Part shown: piece by piece, positions 29,972 through 37,937 of the stretch
How the letters are laid out: the number at the start of each line of letters is the position of its first letter
How positions within the stretch are numbered: the first letter of the stretch is position 1
From: Roseburia sp.
GTDB lineage: Bacteria; Bacillota; Clostridia; Lachnospirales; Lachnospiraceae
Reading direction: 5' to 3'
Assembly: GCA_023664725.1 (NCBI GenBank)
Contig: JAMPFA010000018.1
Span: forward strand, 1-37,937
DNA: 37,937 bases
Notes under the pieces: generated by a model
The model's database searches: none
Seen by the model: the letters and a program-made list of their open reading frames with translations, nothing else
What the model was told of the DNA's origin: nothing
Translations under genes and position numbers: made by a program

Positions 29972-32257
29972 ATGAGAAACATATATACCACATTACTGTT
30001 GATCTTCGCAGTTGCTATTTTTATCTGCAGTTATGTAATTGGCAAACGGGATAAGAGACCGCTGACGAAGGCGATACGCTACATAATGATTGCGGCCCCC
30101 TGTACCATGGCAATTTATGCGGCGGCGCTGATTGTGCCTACGCAGTTTTCGGCGGAACTGATGTATGCGATATACTATACGGTGTCGGATGTGCTGCTGA
30201 TCTGTATGCTGTTCTATACATTGAAATACACCAATGTCTATGAGATGCGGGCTTGGCAGAAGGCGGTTCTCTATTTGGCGGTTGCCGTGGACGGCCTGTT
30301 TATGCTGTTGAATGTCTTTACTGACAAAGTATTTATTTTTCAATGCGGCCAGATGGAGGATGCAGGCACTTTCTTTTATGGTATTGCAGAGCGTGGCAGA
30401 TTGTATAATTTTCACAGGTTTATTATATACGGTATGGTAGTGCTGGTGGTGTTGCCGCTGGTGGTAAAGATTGTGAAATCGCCGGTGATGTACCGCAAAA
30501 AGTTCTGGCTTACGCTAATCAGTCTTATGATCATTATAGTTGCCAATGTGCTTTATCTCTTGATGGGTCTGGAGATAGACTTTTCGGTGCTTACCTATGG
30601 TATCATGGCACTGGCAATTTATTACTTTAATGTAATTTATGTCCCCCAGGGACTGGTAGAGGGTCTTTTGTCTTCCAGTATAAAGAATATGGATGACAGT
30701 GTGGTGTGCTTTGATATTGAGGGAAACTGTATCTATGCCAATTCTGTGGCATATGGCTTTTTTAAGGCGGAAAGCACGAGGCCTTTCGAGGACTATTACA
30801 GGGAGCGGATGAATGGCAGACAGCTTTCAGAGGCGGAGGATGCGGAGTGGAAGGAAACCAGGGAGGTAAATTCCGCAAAGAGATATTATGATGTGAGTTT
30901 TAAGCGGCTGTGTGACAGCAATGACAACTGTGTTGGCTGCTTTTTTAAGATGCACGATGAGACAGTTGAGGTGGAGAAGCTGGCAACGGAGCGTTTCCGG
31001 GCCACTCATGACCGTCTCACGGGGATATATAATAAAGAGCATTTTTATGATGTTGTGACGGATGTGGTGAGGGAAGCGGAGCCGGGAACTTATTGTATGA
31101 TCTGCTCTGACATTAAGAACTTTAAGCTTGTGAATGATATTTTCGGGATCAATGTAGGCGACGAGGTGCTGTTAAATATTGCTGATGCACTTAAGCGGCT
31201 GGCAAAGCCCGGCTCTGTCTATGGCAGGCTTTCAGGAGACAGATTTGCCATATGTATGCCCAAAGAGCGTTTTGACCCTGATATGTTTTCCAATGAAATC
31301 AGGCACATAGGGGAGAAGAGCGGCACAGCGACTTACCGCATCTGTGTGCATATGGGTGTCTATGATATTGTTGACAAGAACATAGCGGTTTCTGTTATGT
31401 GTGACAGAGCTTTTATGGCGATAAAGACCATCAAGGCCAGTCTTGCGGATGTGATAGCCCATTATGATGAGGGAATCCGGGAGAGCAGCGTCAGCGAGCA
31501 GAAGGTGGCGGGAGCCTTTGGCAATGCTCTCGAGGAGGGGCAGTTCTGCTTTTACATTCAGCCACAGGTTTCTGTTCTGGGGAAGATTCTGGGCGGAGAG
31601 GCATTGGTGCGTTGGATCCATCCGGAACGGGGCATGATTCCGCCTTTTGAATTTATCGGAATTCTGGAGAATACGGGACTGATCTGCAGGCTGGATATGT
31701 ACGTATGGGAACTTGCCTGCAGGAAGCTTCGTGAGTGGAAGGATAGGGGGCTTACGGATTACCATATCTCCGTGAACATTTCTCCGAAGGACTTTTACTT
31801 TGCAGATATTTATAAGGTATTTACCGGGCTTGTGGAGAAATATGAGATCAGACCCCGCAATCTCCGGCTTGAAATTACGGAAAGCGCCGTCATGAGTGAT
31901 TTTGACAAGCAGCTTGTGCTGATTAAACGGCTGCAGGAGTATGGCTTTATGGTGGAGATGGATGATTTTGGAAGCGGCTATTCTTCTCTTAACATGCTAA
32001 AGGATATGCCGGTGAACACCCTCAAGGTGGATATGGGCTTTTTGAGACAGACAAATAATCAGGAGCGCAGCAGAACGATCCTAAAGATGGTTATCTCTCT
32101 GTCAAAGCAGCTTGGCATGGAAGTGGTTACAGAGGGCGTGGAGACCAAAGAGCAGGTGGATTTCCTGACAGAAATCGGCTGCGATATTTTCCAGGGTTAC
32201 TATTTTGCGAAGCCTATGCCGGTTGGTGAATTTGAGCAGAAATATTTTGACAGATAA
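29972..32257 (+). CDS. 7TM-PAS-GGDEF-EAL c-di-GMP phosphodiesterase
   Basis: A 761-aa membrane protein. Seven hydrophobic helices (about 1-225) form a histidine-kinase-type 7TM sensor, followed by a PAS-like domain (about 230-330). The GGDEF domain (about 340-500) is degenerate: the signature reads SGDRF, so it likely cannot make c-di-GMP and may bind GTP as a sensor. The EAL domain (about 510-755) is complete: E543-A-L in EALVRW, N602, E634, D664/D665 in DDFGSG, K685, E721 and Q741. It therefore should break down c-di-GMP. Starts at ATG 29972 after GAGGGATAA. A separate diguanylate cyclase lies 2.3 kb downstream. Confidence 0.93.
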   Translation: MRNIYTTLLLIFAVAIFICSYVIGKRDKRPLTKAIRYIMIAAPCTMAIYAAALIVPTQFSAELMYAIYYTVSDVLLICMLFYTLKYTNVYEMRAWQKAVLYLAVAVDGLFMLLNVFTDKVFIFQCGQMEDAGTFFYGIAERGRLYNFHRFIIYGMVVLVVLPLVVKIVKSPVMYRKKFWLTLISLMIIIVANVLYLLMGLEIDFSVLTYGIMALAIYYFNVIYVPQGLVEGLLSSSIKNMDDSVVCFDIEGNCIYANSVAYGFFKAESTRPFEDYYRERMNGRQLSEAEDAEWKETREVNSAKRYYDVSFKRLCDSNDNCVGCFFKMHDETVEVEKLATERFRATHDRLTGIYNKEHFYDVVTDVVREAEPGTYCMICSDIKNFKLVNDIFGINVGDEVLLNIADALKRLAKPGSVYGRLSGDRFAICMPKERFDPDMFSNEIRHIGEKSGTATYRICVHMGVYDIVDKNIAVSVMCDRAFMAIKTIKASLADVIAHYDEGIRESSVSEQKVAGAFGNALEEGQFCFYIQPQVSVLGKILGGEALVRWIHPERGMIPPFEFIGILENTGLICRLDMYVWELACRKLREWKDRGLTDYHISVNISPKDFYFADIYKVFTGLVEKYEIRPRNLRLEITESAVMSDFDKQLVLIKRLQEYGFMVEMDDFGSGYSSLNMLKDMPVNTLKVDMGFLRQTNNQERSRTILKMVISLSKQLGMEVVTEGVETKEQVDFLTEIGCDIFQGYYFAKPMPVGEFEQKYFDR

Positions 32258-32296
32258 AAAGATTCTATTGATATGATGTGACCGGAGGTGTTTTTT

Positions 32297-33166
32297 TTGA
32301 AAGATAATGCAACAAAGCTTAAACATTATGTAAGGGAAATATCCAGCTATGTGATGCTGGTGATCGGTGCGGCGATTGCTGCATTTGCCATCGAGGAATT
32401 TTTGGTTCCATGTACAATCCTGGATGGCGGGATTGTGGGAATCTCCATCATGATCAATAACCTGAGCAAGTTTCCTCTTGGAATACTGACTCTGATACTT
32501 AACATTCCGTTTTTGTTGGCTGGCATGCGGAAGCTGGGAACGGAATTTATTGTCAAATCCGCAGTTGCCATGGTGGCATTTTCAAGTTTTCTGGAAATTT
32601 TTGCGCCGCTTACGGATGTTACCCATGAATATCTCCTGGCAGTCTGTTTTGGCGGAGTATTCTTAGGAGTAGGTGTTGGGCTTGTGATCCGTGCCGGCGG
32701 CTGCCTTGACGGAACAGAGGCGGTGGCGCTCTTCCTGAACAAAAAGTCTAACTTTCCGGTGGGACAGACGGTTCTCTTTATCAATGTTGTGATCTATACC
32801 GTGGCTGGTTTTCTGTTTGGATTTGACAGGGCTATGTACAGCCTGCTGACGTATTTTATCACATCAAAAGTCATTGATTTTGTGGAAACAGGAATGGAAC
32901 AGACGAAAGCAGCTATGATCATCACCGATGAAGGACAGTTGATCGCAGACGAAATCTATAAGAAAATGGGGCGCACAGTGACGATCCTGGAAGGAGAGGG
33001 CTTAATCAGCGGAAAGAAAATTGTTCTCTACTGTGTATTGAACATGTTTGAGATCCATGAACTGAGGCATCTGATCCAGGAGGTGGATGCCAGTGCATTT
33101 ATCACTATCAGCGACGTGTCGGAGATTATTGGAAATCATATTAAGAAGAAAGCAGATGTGGAATAA
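32297..33166 (+). CDS. YitT family membrane protein
   Basis: A 289-aa membrane protein of the YitT type (DUF161 plus DUF2179). Five helices in the first 190 residues with ILDGGIVGISIMI, RAGGCLDGTEAVALFLN and GFLFGFDRAMYSLLTYF are the conserved YitT motifs. A cytosolic C-terminal DUF2179 domain (about 205-280) includes TVTILEGEGLISGKKIVLYC. I chose a TTG start at 32297 because GGAGGTG (32284-32290) is then six bases upstream; a GTG at 32288 lies inside that ribosome binding site. The transport role of YitT proteins is not established. Confidence 0.85.
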   Translation: MKDNATKLKHYVREISSYVMLVIGAAIAAFAIEEFLVPCTILDGGIVGISIMINNLSKFPLGILTLILNIPFLLAGMRKLGTEFIVKSAVAMVAFSSFLEIFAPLTDVTHEYLLAVCFGGVFLGVGVGLVIRAGGCLDGTEAVALFLNKKSNFPVGQTVLFINVVIYTVAGFLFGFDRAMYSLLTYFITSKVIDFVETGMEQTKAAMIITDEGQLIADEIYKKMGRTVTILEGEGLISGKKIVLYCVLNMFEIHELRHLIQEVDASAFITISDVSEIIGNHIKKKADVE

Positions 33167-33192
33167 GTAAGAAAAGTTGGGAGGACATAACA

Positions 33193-34503
33193 ATGTGGGC
33201 ATATGAAAGCGTATTTTATCAAATTTATCCGTTAGGATTCTGTGGTGCGCCATTTGAAAATGATGGGAAAGAACAGTCCCGGATTCTGAAAGTGCTTGAC
33301 TGGATCCGGCATATTAAGAAATTGGGAGCCAATGCTGTCTATTTTTCGCCACTCTTTGAATCCGATACCCATGGATATAATACCAGAGATTACAAGAAGA
33401 TTGACTGCAGGCTGGGATCAAATGAGGATTTTGCAAAAGTGTGTGAAAAACTGCACGAGTCCGATATACGGATTGTGCTGGACGGTGTGTTTAATCATGT
33501 AGGCAGAGGTTTTTGGGCCTTTCAGGATGTTTTACAAAATCGGGAAAATTCCAGATATAAAGACTGGTTTCACATTGATTTCGGCGGAAATTCAAACTAC
33601 AACGACGGGCTTTGGTACGAGGGGTGGGAAGGTAATTTTGATCTGGTCAAATTAAACCTTCGGAATGAGGAAGTGATCTCGCATATTTTTGATGCGGTGA
33701 AATATTGGGTGGAGACGTTTGACATTGACGGGCTGCGTCTGGATGTGGCGTATTGTCTGGACAAAGAATTTCTGAAACGCCTACGAAAGTTCACGTACTC
33801 CCTGAAAGAAGATTTCTTTTTGGTGGGAGAGACACTGCATGGAGATTATAAGCAATGGGCAAATAGTGACATGTGTCATTCTGTCACAAACTATGAATGT
33901 TATCATGGGATGCACTCCAGTTTTAACAGCATGAATATGTTTGAAATCTGTCATTCCCTTTTAAGGCAGTATGGACCGGAGGAATGGACTTTATATAAGG
34001 GAATGCATTTGCTGAATTTTGTGGACAACCATGATGTAAGCCGGATTGCAAGCGTTCTAAACAATGAAAAGCATCTGCCGTTAATCTATGCCCTGTGCTT
34101 TGGCATGCCTGGCATTCCCTGTGTATATTACGGAAGCGAATGGGGAACAAAGGCAAATAAGAGTGAGGGAGATCCGGCGCTTCGCGCAAGCTTTGATCAG
34201 CCGGTATTTGGAGAATTGGCAGAGTGGATTGCAAAACTGGCAGAGATTAAGAAGAACAGTAAAGCTTTGAACTATGGTGGTTTCCGTTCTGTCATACTGA
34301 CGAATCATCAATGTATTTTTGAGCGTGCCTGCGAGGGTGAGAGAATACTGGTAGCAATCAATGCGTCTGAGACGCCCTTTACGGCACATTTTGATGCGGG
34401 ATGCGGCATGGCGGAGGAGCTTCTGACCGGGAAGCCCCATGATTTTGGCGGCGGCAGTGAGCTGCCTCCCTACTCCGCTTCTTTTTGGAAAATGGAGCGT
34501 TAG
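33193..34503 (+). CDS. GH13 alpha-glucosidase/alpha-amylase, cytosolic
   Basis: A 436-aa glycoside hydrolase family 13 enzyme. Conserved regions are DGVFNHVG (97-104), GLRLDVA with nucleophile D184, VGETLHG with acid/base E213, and FVDNHD with D281. No signal peptide, so it acts in the cytosol on imported maltodextrins. The short N-terminus begins directly with YESVFYQIYPLGFCG, the first barrel strand; a small C-terminal all-beta domain (about 370-436) follows. The ATG at 33193 follows GGGAGG. Lies in the same orientation and close to YitT and the cyclase gene. Confidence 0.93.
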   Translation: MWAYESVFYQIYPLGFCGAPFENDGKEQSRILKVLDWIRHIKKLGANAVYFSPLFESDTHGYNTRDYKKIDCRLGSNEDFAKVCEKLHESDIRIVLDGVFNHVGRGFWAFQDVLQNRENSRYKDWFHIDFGGNSNYNDGLWYEGWEGNFDLVKLNLRNEEVISHIFDAVKYWVETFDIDGLRLDVAYCLDKEFLKRLRKFTYSLKEDFFLVGETLHGDYKQWANSDMCHSVTNYECYHGMHSSFNSMNMFEICHSLLRQYGPEEWTLYKGMHLLNFVDNHDVSRIASVLNNEKHLPLIYALCFGMPGIPCVYYGSEWGTKANKSEGDPALRASFDQPVFGELAEWIAKLAEIKKNSKALNYGGFRSVILTNHQCIFERACEGERILVAINASETPFTAHFDAGCGMAEELLTGKPHDFGGGSELPPYSASFWKMER

Positions 34504-34552
34504 GCTGGCATAAATGCACATTCGGTACAAAACATGGAACGGAGAAATATAG

Positions 34553-36286
34553 ATGAACAGGTCAGGGATGAAAGACACAAATATAAAGAAAAACAGGATT
34601 TACCACATTACCTATGCCGTTATGATTGGATTTTTTTTGCTTATAATCTTAGGGGCTGCGGTGAAAAACCGGGGGCAGTCTCCAGCGGAGCGGCTTTCCG
34701 AAGGCAATATCGCCTTTGACGAAGGGTGGTATCTGGAGGACGGCAGTGCGGCGGATGTCGGTCATTTGAATAAGATTTCCTCTGTGGTGCCTGATCAGGA
34801 AAAGAGCGTCTATCACAGACTGCCCGATGATCTGGATGAAGGGCTTTCTTTGTGTTTCCGCACAAAAAACATTGACTATCAGGTCTATGTGGACGGAGAG
34901 CTGCGCTATGAGCCGGTGCGTCGGGAGAGCAGTGTCTATAATAAATCACTGGGAAACAGATGGAACTATGTTCCTCTTTACAGCAGTGATGCTGGAAAAA
35001 TAGTGGAAGTGCGTTTTCACACCGTGTATGAGAGCGGCCGGGCAAGCATAGACCATCTCTGCATAGGAGCCGCAGAGGGGGAGATTGTCGACACATTTAC
35101 CAGTAAGAGTGTGGCTTTTTCTACCTGCCTGCTTATCTTGTTTGTCGGGCTGCTGCTGATTCTGGCGGATATTCCGGCCAATCTGCAGATGCATAAAACC
35201 CACGAGCTGCTTTATCTCGGTCTGTTTGCCATAAGTATTGCGGTTTGGTGTCTGGCGGAGACAAGCCTGCTGCAGTTTTACACGAACGACAGCAGGCTTA
35301 TTCAGCTTATGGCCTGTTGCTCCCTGATCATGATCCCGATTCCGCTGGTGCTTTATCTGGATGCGGCTTTTGGCTTTAAGAGGGTGGCGGTTGTTCCGCT
35401 GATCTGCGGACTGTCCCTGGCGGAGTTTGTCATTCGTACTATCCTGCATTTCACAGGGGTGATGGACTACCACGAGACACTGACTTTTTCTCACATTATT
35501 TTGGCAATCTCGGCATCTTTACTGCTGTTTTCTATTCTGAACAATGAGTTTCGGGAGGGAAAAAGCAAGAGCCGGAATATTTATAAGGTATTGCGCACCA
35601 TTGGATTCATGGGGCTTGGTATTGCGGCGGTGATAGATATATTGAGGTATTATAGAGGCAACGGCAATGACAACGCTATGTTTGTGCGCATTGGCCTGCT
35701 GATTTTTATACTGTGCTATGGAAGCTCCAGCCTGGAGAAAATGATAAATGCGGTAAAGCTTGGAGTGCAGTCGGAGTTTGTCAGCCAGCTTGCCTACCGG
35801 GACGGCCTGACGGGCGTCGGTAATCGAACGGCTTTTCAGGAGCGGCTGGCGGAGCTGGAGAAAGAAAAGGATCAGCTTTCCGGAATCGCTATTATCATGT
35901 TCGATGTAAACGACCTAAAGCTGATAAATGACAATCAGGGTCATCAGAAGGGAGATCAGCTTTTGGTGTGCAGTGCGGAGATCATCAAGATAGCAGCGGA
36001 ATCCGTGAAGGGCATCTGTTACAGGATCGGCGGCGATGAGTTTGCATGTATCATAATCGGAGCGGATGTGGCCAGTCGCTGCGAAAAAGCCATCGTCTGC
36101 TTTAAACAGGCCATGGACGACTATAACGCTGTGAAGGGACAGCCGTTTCGCATCAGCATTGCCAGCGGTTATGCGGTCTATAACAAACTTCAGGAGAAGG
36201 AAATGTTGATGGACGTGTACCAGCATGCGGACGCCTGTATGTATGAAAATAAAAAACAGATCAAAGCAAAATGGTGTAATGTATGA
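34553..36286 (+). CDS. diguanylate cyclase with 7TMR-DISM-like sensor
   Basis: A 577-aa membrane protein. TM1 (about 15-40) is followed by an external beta-rich domain (about 60-185), seven-ish helices (about 190-390) of the 7TMR-DISM type, then a GGDEF domain (about 410-575). The active site is intact: DGLTGVGNRTAF, DVNDLKLINDNQGH, and RIGGDEF with GGDEF at 493-497. The RxxD inhibitory site normally lying a few residues before GGDEF is absent (ESVKGICYR), so product inhibition at the I-site is not expected. The ATG at 34553 follows GGAGAAATATAG; an ATG at 34568 is possible. Confidence 0.92.
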   Translation: MNRSGMKDTNIKKNRIYHITYAVMIGFFLLIILGAAVKNRGQSPAERLSEGNIAFDEGWYLEDGSAADVGHLNKISSVVPDQEKSVYHRLPDDLDEGLSLCFRTKNIDYQVYVDGELRYEPVRRESSVYNKSLGNRWNYVPLYSSDAGKIVEVRFHTVYESGRASIDHLCIGAAEGEIVDTFTSKSVAFSTCLLILFVGLLLILADIPANLQMHKTHELLYLGLFAISIAVWCLAETSLLQFYTNDSRLIQLMACCSLIMIPIPLVLYLDAAFGFKRVAVVPLICGLSLAEFVIRTILHFTGVMDYHETLTFSHIILAISASLLLFSILNNEFREGKSKSRNIYKVLRTIGFMGLGIAAVIDILRYYRGNGNDNAMFVRIGLLIFILCYGSSSLEKMINAVKLGVQSEFVSQLAYRDGLTGVGNRTAFQERLAELEKEKDQLSGIAIIMFDVNDLKLINDNQGHQKGDQLLVCSAEIIKIAAESVKGICYRIGGDEFACIIIGADVASRCEKAIVCFKQAMDDYNAVKGQPFRISIASGYAVYNKLQEKEMLMDVYQHADACMYENKKQIKAKWCNV

Positions 36287-36327
36287 TAATCTGTAATAGT
36301 TAAGAACATGGACAGGAGGGAACAAGA

Positions 36328-36426
36328 GTGAATAGGGAAGAGGTTTGGGATTTATTAACGGAATATAATCAGGAAGAGTTTCATTTGCAGCAGGATGTGA
36401 CGCATACATACCGAAGATTACCATAG
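36328..36426 (+). pseudogene. truncated HD-domain-like gene
   Basis: GTG 36328 follows GGAGGGAAC and encodes 32 aa (MNREEVWDLLTEYNQEEFHL, then QQDVT) before a stop. This fits the N-terminus of HDIG-type HD-domain phosphohydrolases (...LLTEYN...FHLQHALTVE...). The frame continues into unrelated mobile-element DNA, so the gene was cut off. HD proteins are common partners of c-di-GMP and nucleotide signalling. Confidence 0.45.
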
Positions 36427-36557
36427 AAGGGATATGGCAGCGCACCCACTTCTTCCCACCCGGTCACGCCGTCATGCTTGAAAATCTCCCGCATGTCGTG
36501 GTAGGTCACGTTTTCATTTTCCATTTTGCCTGGGTTCGGGGTGACCCCAACAAGCAT
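36422..36557 (-). pseudogene. integrative-element gene fragment
   Basis: On the minus strand from ATG 36557 the frame reads MLVGVTPNPGKMENENVTYH, then DMREIFKHDGVTGWEEVGAL and PYPFYG, then enters unrelated DNA at about 36425. The tail reads as a coherent protein N-terminus from an integrative-conjugative element, but I do not recall a family. It interrupts the HD-like gene. Confidence 0.4.
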
Positions 36558-36581
36558 ATTTAGACATCACCTTTGATACAA

Positions 36582-36631
36582 AATAAATAAGGCGTTTGCC
36601 CCGATTTATAGGGGTAAATGCTTTATTTATT
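36582..36631 (-). terminator. long hairpin, likely mobile-element terminator
   Basis: AATAAATAAGGCGTTTGCCCC (shown as arms at 36582-36602) pairs imperfectly with GGGGTAAATGCTTTATTTATT at 36611-36631 around an 8-nt loop. T-rich on both sides; the orientation is uncertain. Confidence 0.55.
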
Positions 36632-36892
36632 GGCAGATGCTCGTGAACGGAAGTTGATTTAGGGAATTATTTCGGTTATACTCAAGTGGAAAAATAACGG
36701 GTCATTTTACACGATGCACCCGTCTGATTAGTTTACACCCACTTTGCACCCAACTCCCAAAGAGGTAGACCACTGGGTACAAAACACGGTTAAGCGTATT
36801 CACGCTAGCAAAGATCGGCATCCGCCGCACACAAAGGCAGCGGAGGGGGAAACCGTTCCAACGGTTGTTGTTTGACGGGTTGACATCAGTAG

Positions 36893-37105
36893 GGGCGGGG
36901 CCGAAAGGCGAGATAACGGATGCCGATATTACCTGGTGCATGATGTGCTTGTCATTTACAAACAGATATCCCTGCAGTTCGATGAGGACGGGAACCTGAA
37001 GCCGTTTGAAGGGATCCCCGTGCATACCCTGTCCTATGATGAAAAGCCGGGTGTGCAGGCAATCGGCAATACGGTGGAGGACCGCCCGCCAATTCCGGGG
37101 ACAAA
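36893..37105 (+). pseudogene. IS630-family transposase fragment
   Basis: Two frames join: KGEITDADI, then after a shift RYYLVHDVLVIYKQISLQFD and EDGNLKPFEGIPVHTLSYDE, then KPGVQAIGNTVEDRPPIPGT. These are the well-known linker segments of IS630-family transposases, ahead of the catalytic DDE region, which is missing. No terminal inverted repeats are seen. Ahead of it, a frame ending VYTHFAPNSQRGRPLGTKHG (stop near 36790) may be the C-terminus of a tyrosine integrase. Confidence 0.7.
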
Positions 37106-37235
37106 ATCAGGATGAATTTTATGAGAACTACTGGTCTGCTATTGAAAAGAATGTGGGCTATCAAAATCTGGTTTATTTACTTACATATTTTGTTAGAAAA
37201 ACTGCTTTGAAATTAACAAGAATTTATCAAAGTTT

Positions 37236-37379
37236 ATGAAATCCATGTATGATAGAGTCATGGATGGAAATTATGATAATTACTATGAAAAATTTGTGAC
37301 TTTTCTTAATGATTCAAAGGCAAATGATCGTATGCCGACAGATAAAGAATTTGAATTAATTGGATGTGCCTGGTTATAA
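37236..37379 (+). CDS. short hypothetical protein, possibly a 3' remnant
   Basis: ATG 37236 encodes 47 aa (MKSMYDRVMDGNYDNYYEKF, then VTFLNDSKANDRMPTDKEFE, then LIGCAWL) to TAA 37379. The same frame is open upstream (EINKNLSKF), so this may be the end of a longer broken gene. AT-rich codon use unlike the IS630 fragment next to it. Family not recognised. Confidence 0.3.
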   Translation: MKSMYDRVMDGNYDNYYEKFVTFLNDSKANDRMPTDKEFELIGCAWL

Positions 37380-37434
37380 AAAAGTTATATAATTATATAA
37401 AAAGAGTGACAGAGAAATAAAAAAGTTATATAAT
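37377..37434 (+). repeat. 17-bp direct repeat, one copy forming the -10
   Basis: TAAAAAAGTTATATAAT occurs at 37377-37393 and 37418-37434, identical, 41 bp apart. The second copy provides the TATAAT of the next promoter. Confidence 0.85.
37406..37434 (+). promoter_or_regulatory. sigma-A-like promoter for the last receptor gene
   Basis: GTGACA at 37406-37411, a 17-bp spacer and TATAAT at 37429-37434, giving an approximately 140-nt leader before the gene. The leader (37445-37580) has short G/C blocks (CATCGG, ACCGGCC, GCACGGGG) but no riboswitch I can name. Confidence 0.6.
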
Positions 37435-37582
37435 AACAGACAGAGAGGAGAATGATAAAAAAGTATAAATAATCTCATCGGTATAGGAAAGGTCAAGATT
37501 CCAAAACCGGCCAGTGATATCCCAGGCAGCACGGGGAAAAGAATCTGGCTTTTACATAAACAGAAATAAGGGGGGATTAACT

Positions 37583-37937
37583 ATGACAGAAAAACAGTAC
37601 AAAAGAGCTAATACAGCTGTTTTTCCAATTTTATTGGCAGTATTATTATTAAATGTATTTTTCCTTATAATGATTATAATAATGGAAAAGGATACAGCAG
37701 ATACATATATCCAGTTAGCAGTGTATAGTACTGCAGTGGTTGTTATTCTGGTGGCATTTATTACTAACAGGCAGAAAAGAGTATGTGCAATTGCGTTATA
37801 TTCAGCAGGGGGTGTTGTATTTCTTGTAATGATGTGTTTTAATAAGATTCAGGTTTCATTTATATATGCACTCCCAATATTATTTGCGTATATTTCATAT
37901 GTTAACAAAAGGCTTATGTACCTAAGCAGTCTTGTAA
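37583..37937 (+). CDS. methyl-accepting chemotaxis protein, 5' part (runs off the window)
   Basis: ATG 37583 follows AAGGGGGGATT. The first 118 residues (MTEKQYKRANTAVFPILLAV...) contain four hydrophobic helices joined by short polar turns (about 11-33, 42-61, 68-84, 88-105). This N-terminal four-helix sensor without an extracellular domain is typical of cytosol- or membrane-sensing MCPs of Lachnospiraceae. The signalling domain is beyond the window edge, so the assignment rests on the N-terminus only. Confidence 0.5.
   Translation, partial: MTEKQYKRANTAVFPILLAVLLLNVFFLIMIIIMEKDTADTYIQLAVYSTAVVVILVAFITNRQKRVCAIALYSAGGVVFLVMMCFNKIQVSFIYALPILFAYISYVNKRLMYLSSLV

Noticed and set aside
34946-35494. 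182-aa minus-strand frame inside the cyclase gene
   Set aside because: Shadow frame opposite the transmembrane part of the diguanylate cyclase; no start signals or motifs.

Overview
The window looks like a low-to-mid GC, spore-forming anaerobe of the Bacillota, most likely a Lachnospiraceae-type Clostridium. The support is a complete spoIIA operon (spoIIAA-spoIIAB-sigF), a zinc-ribbon TPR membrane protein between valS and spoIIA, strong AGGAGG ribosome binding sites, consensus sigma-A promoters, methyl-accepting chemotaxis receptors, and remnants of Tn1549-like mobile elements. All identifications come from reading the sequence and from knowledge of the families; no database search was run.

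Layout. 1-6.2 kb is core: valS, a 47-aa ORF plus a TPR protein behind a promoter that sits in a 14-bp inverted repeat, and the sporulation sigma-F operon. 6.2-9.3 kb holds a small coiled-coil protein with a 21-bp (one heptad) DNA repeat, a lipoprotein, and a PfkB/KDG-type sugar kinase. 9.3-14.6 kb is an envelope-glycan neighbourhood: two large polytopic, probably GT-C-like proteins, a GT2 glycosyltransferase and an XRE regulator. 14.7-15.9 kb is a ThiF/MoeB-like E1 enzyme overlapping a JAMM (M67) peptidase, with no obvious ThiS/MoaD partner. 16-18.6 kb holds a Cache-domain chemotaxis receptor on the minus strand and a Cu/Zn superoxide dismutase. 18.6-21.3 kb is a minus-strand TetR-ABC ATPase-FtsX permease operon with a palindromic operator and the decayed remains of a hydrolase gene. 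21.4-22.1 kb is a YgjP-type metallopeptidase.

The stretch 22.2-27.5 kb is scarred. Mobile-element cargo (a truncated GNAT gene, an AAA kinase-like gene, a TTRAP-like transfer protein, GC-rich palindromic DNA) abuts a collapsed cysteine/methionine region. There, fragments of a cystathionine-gamma-synthase-type gene, possibly patB, pdxT, nifB and cysE lie around an intact cysK and yezD. The cysK leader carries two CsoR/CstR-like palindromes, one inside a 49-bp tandem duplication that also copies a ribosome binding site.

From 27.5 to 29.8 kb a single promoter appears to drive a DUF2262 protein, a polynucleotide-kinase-like P-loop kinase and a Thg1-like 3'-5' RNA polymerase (TLP). This is the best candidate in the window for a little-described system, probably RNA repair. 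From 29.9 to 36.3 kb a c-di-GMP phosphodiesterase and a diguanylate cyclase flank a YitT transporter-like protein and a cytosolic GH13 glucosidase. From 36.3 kb to the end there is a truncated HD-domain-like gene, integrative-element and IS630 debris, a short ORF and the start of another chemotaxis receptor that leaves the window.
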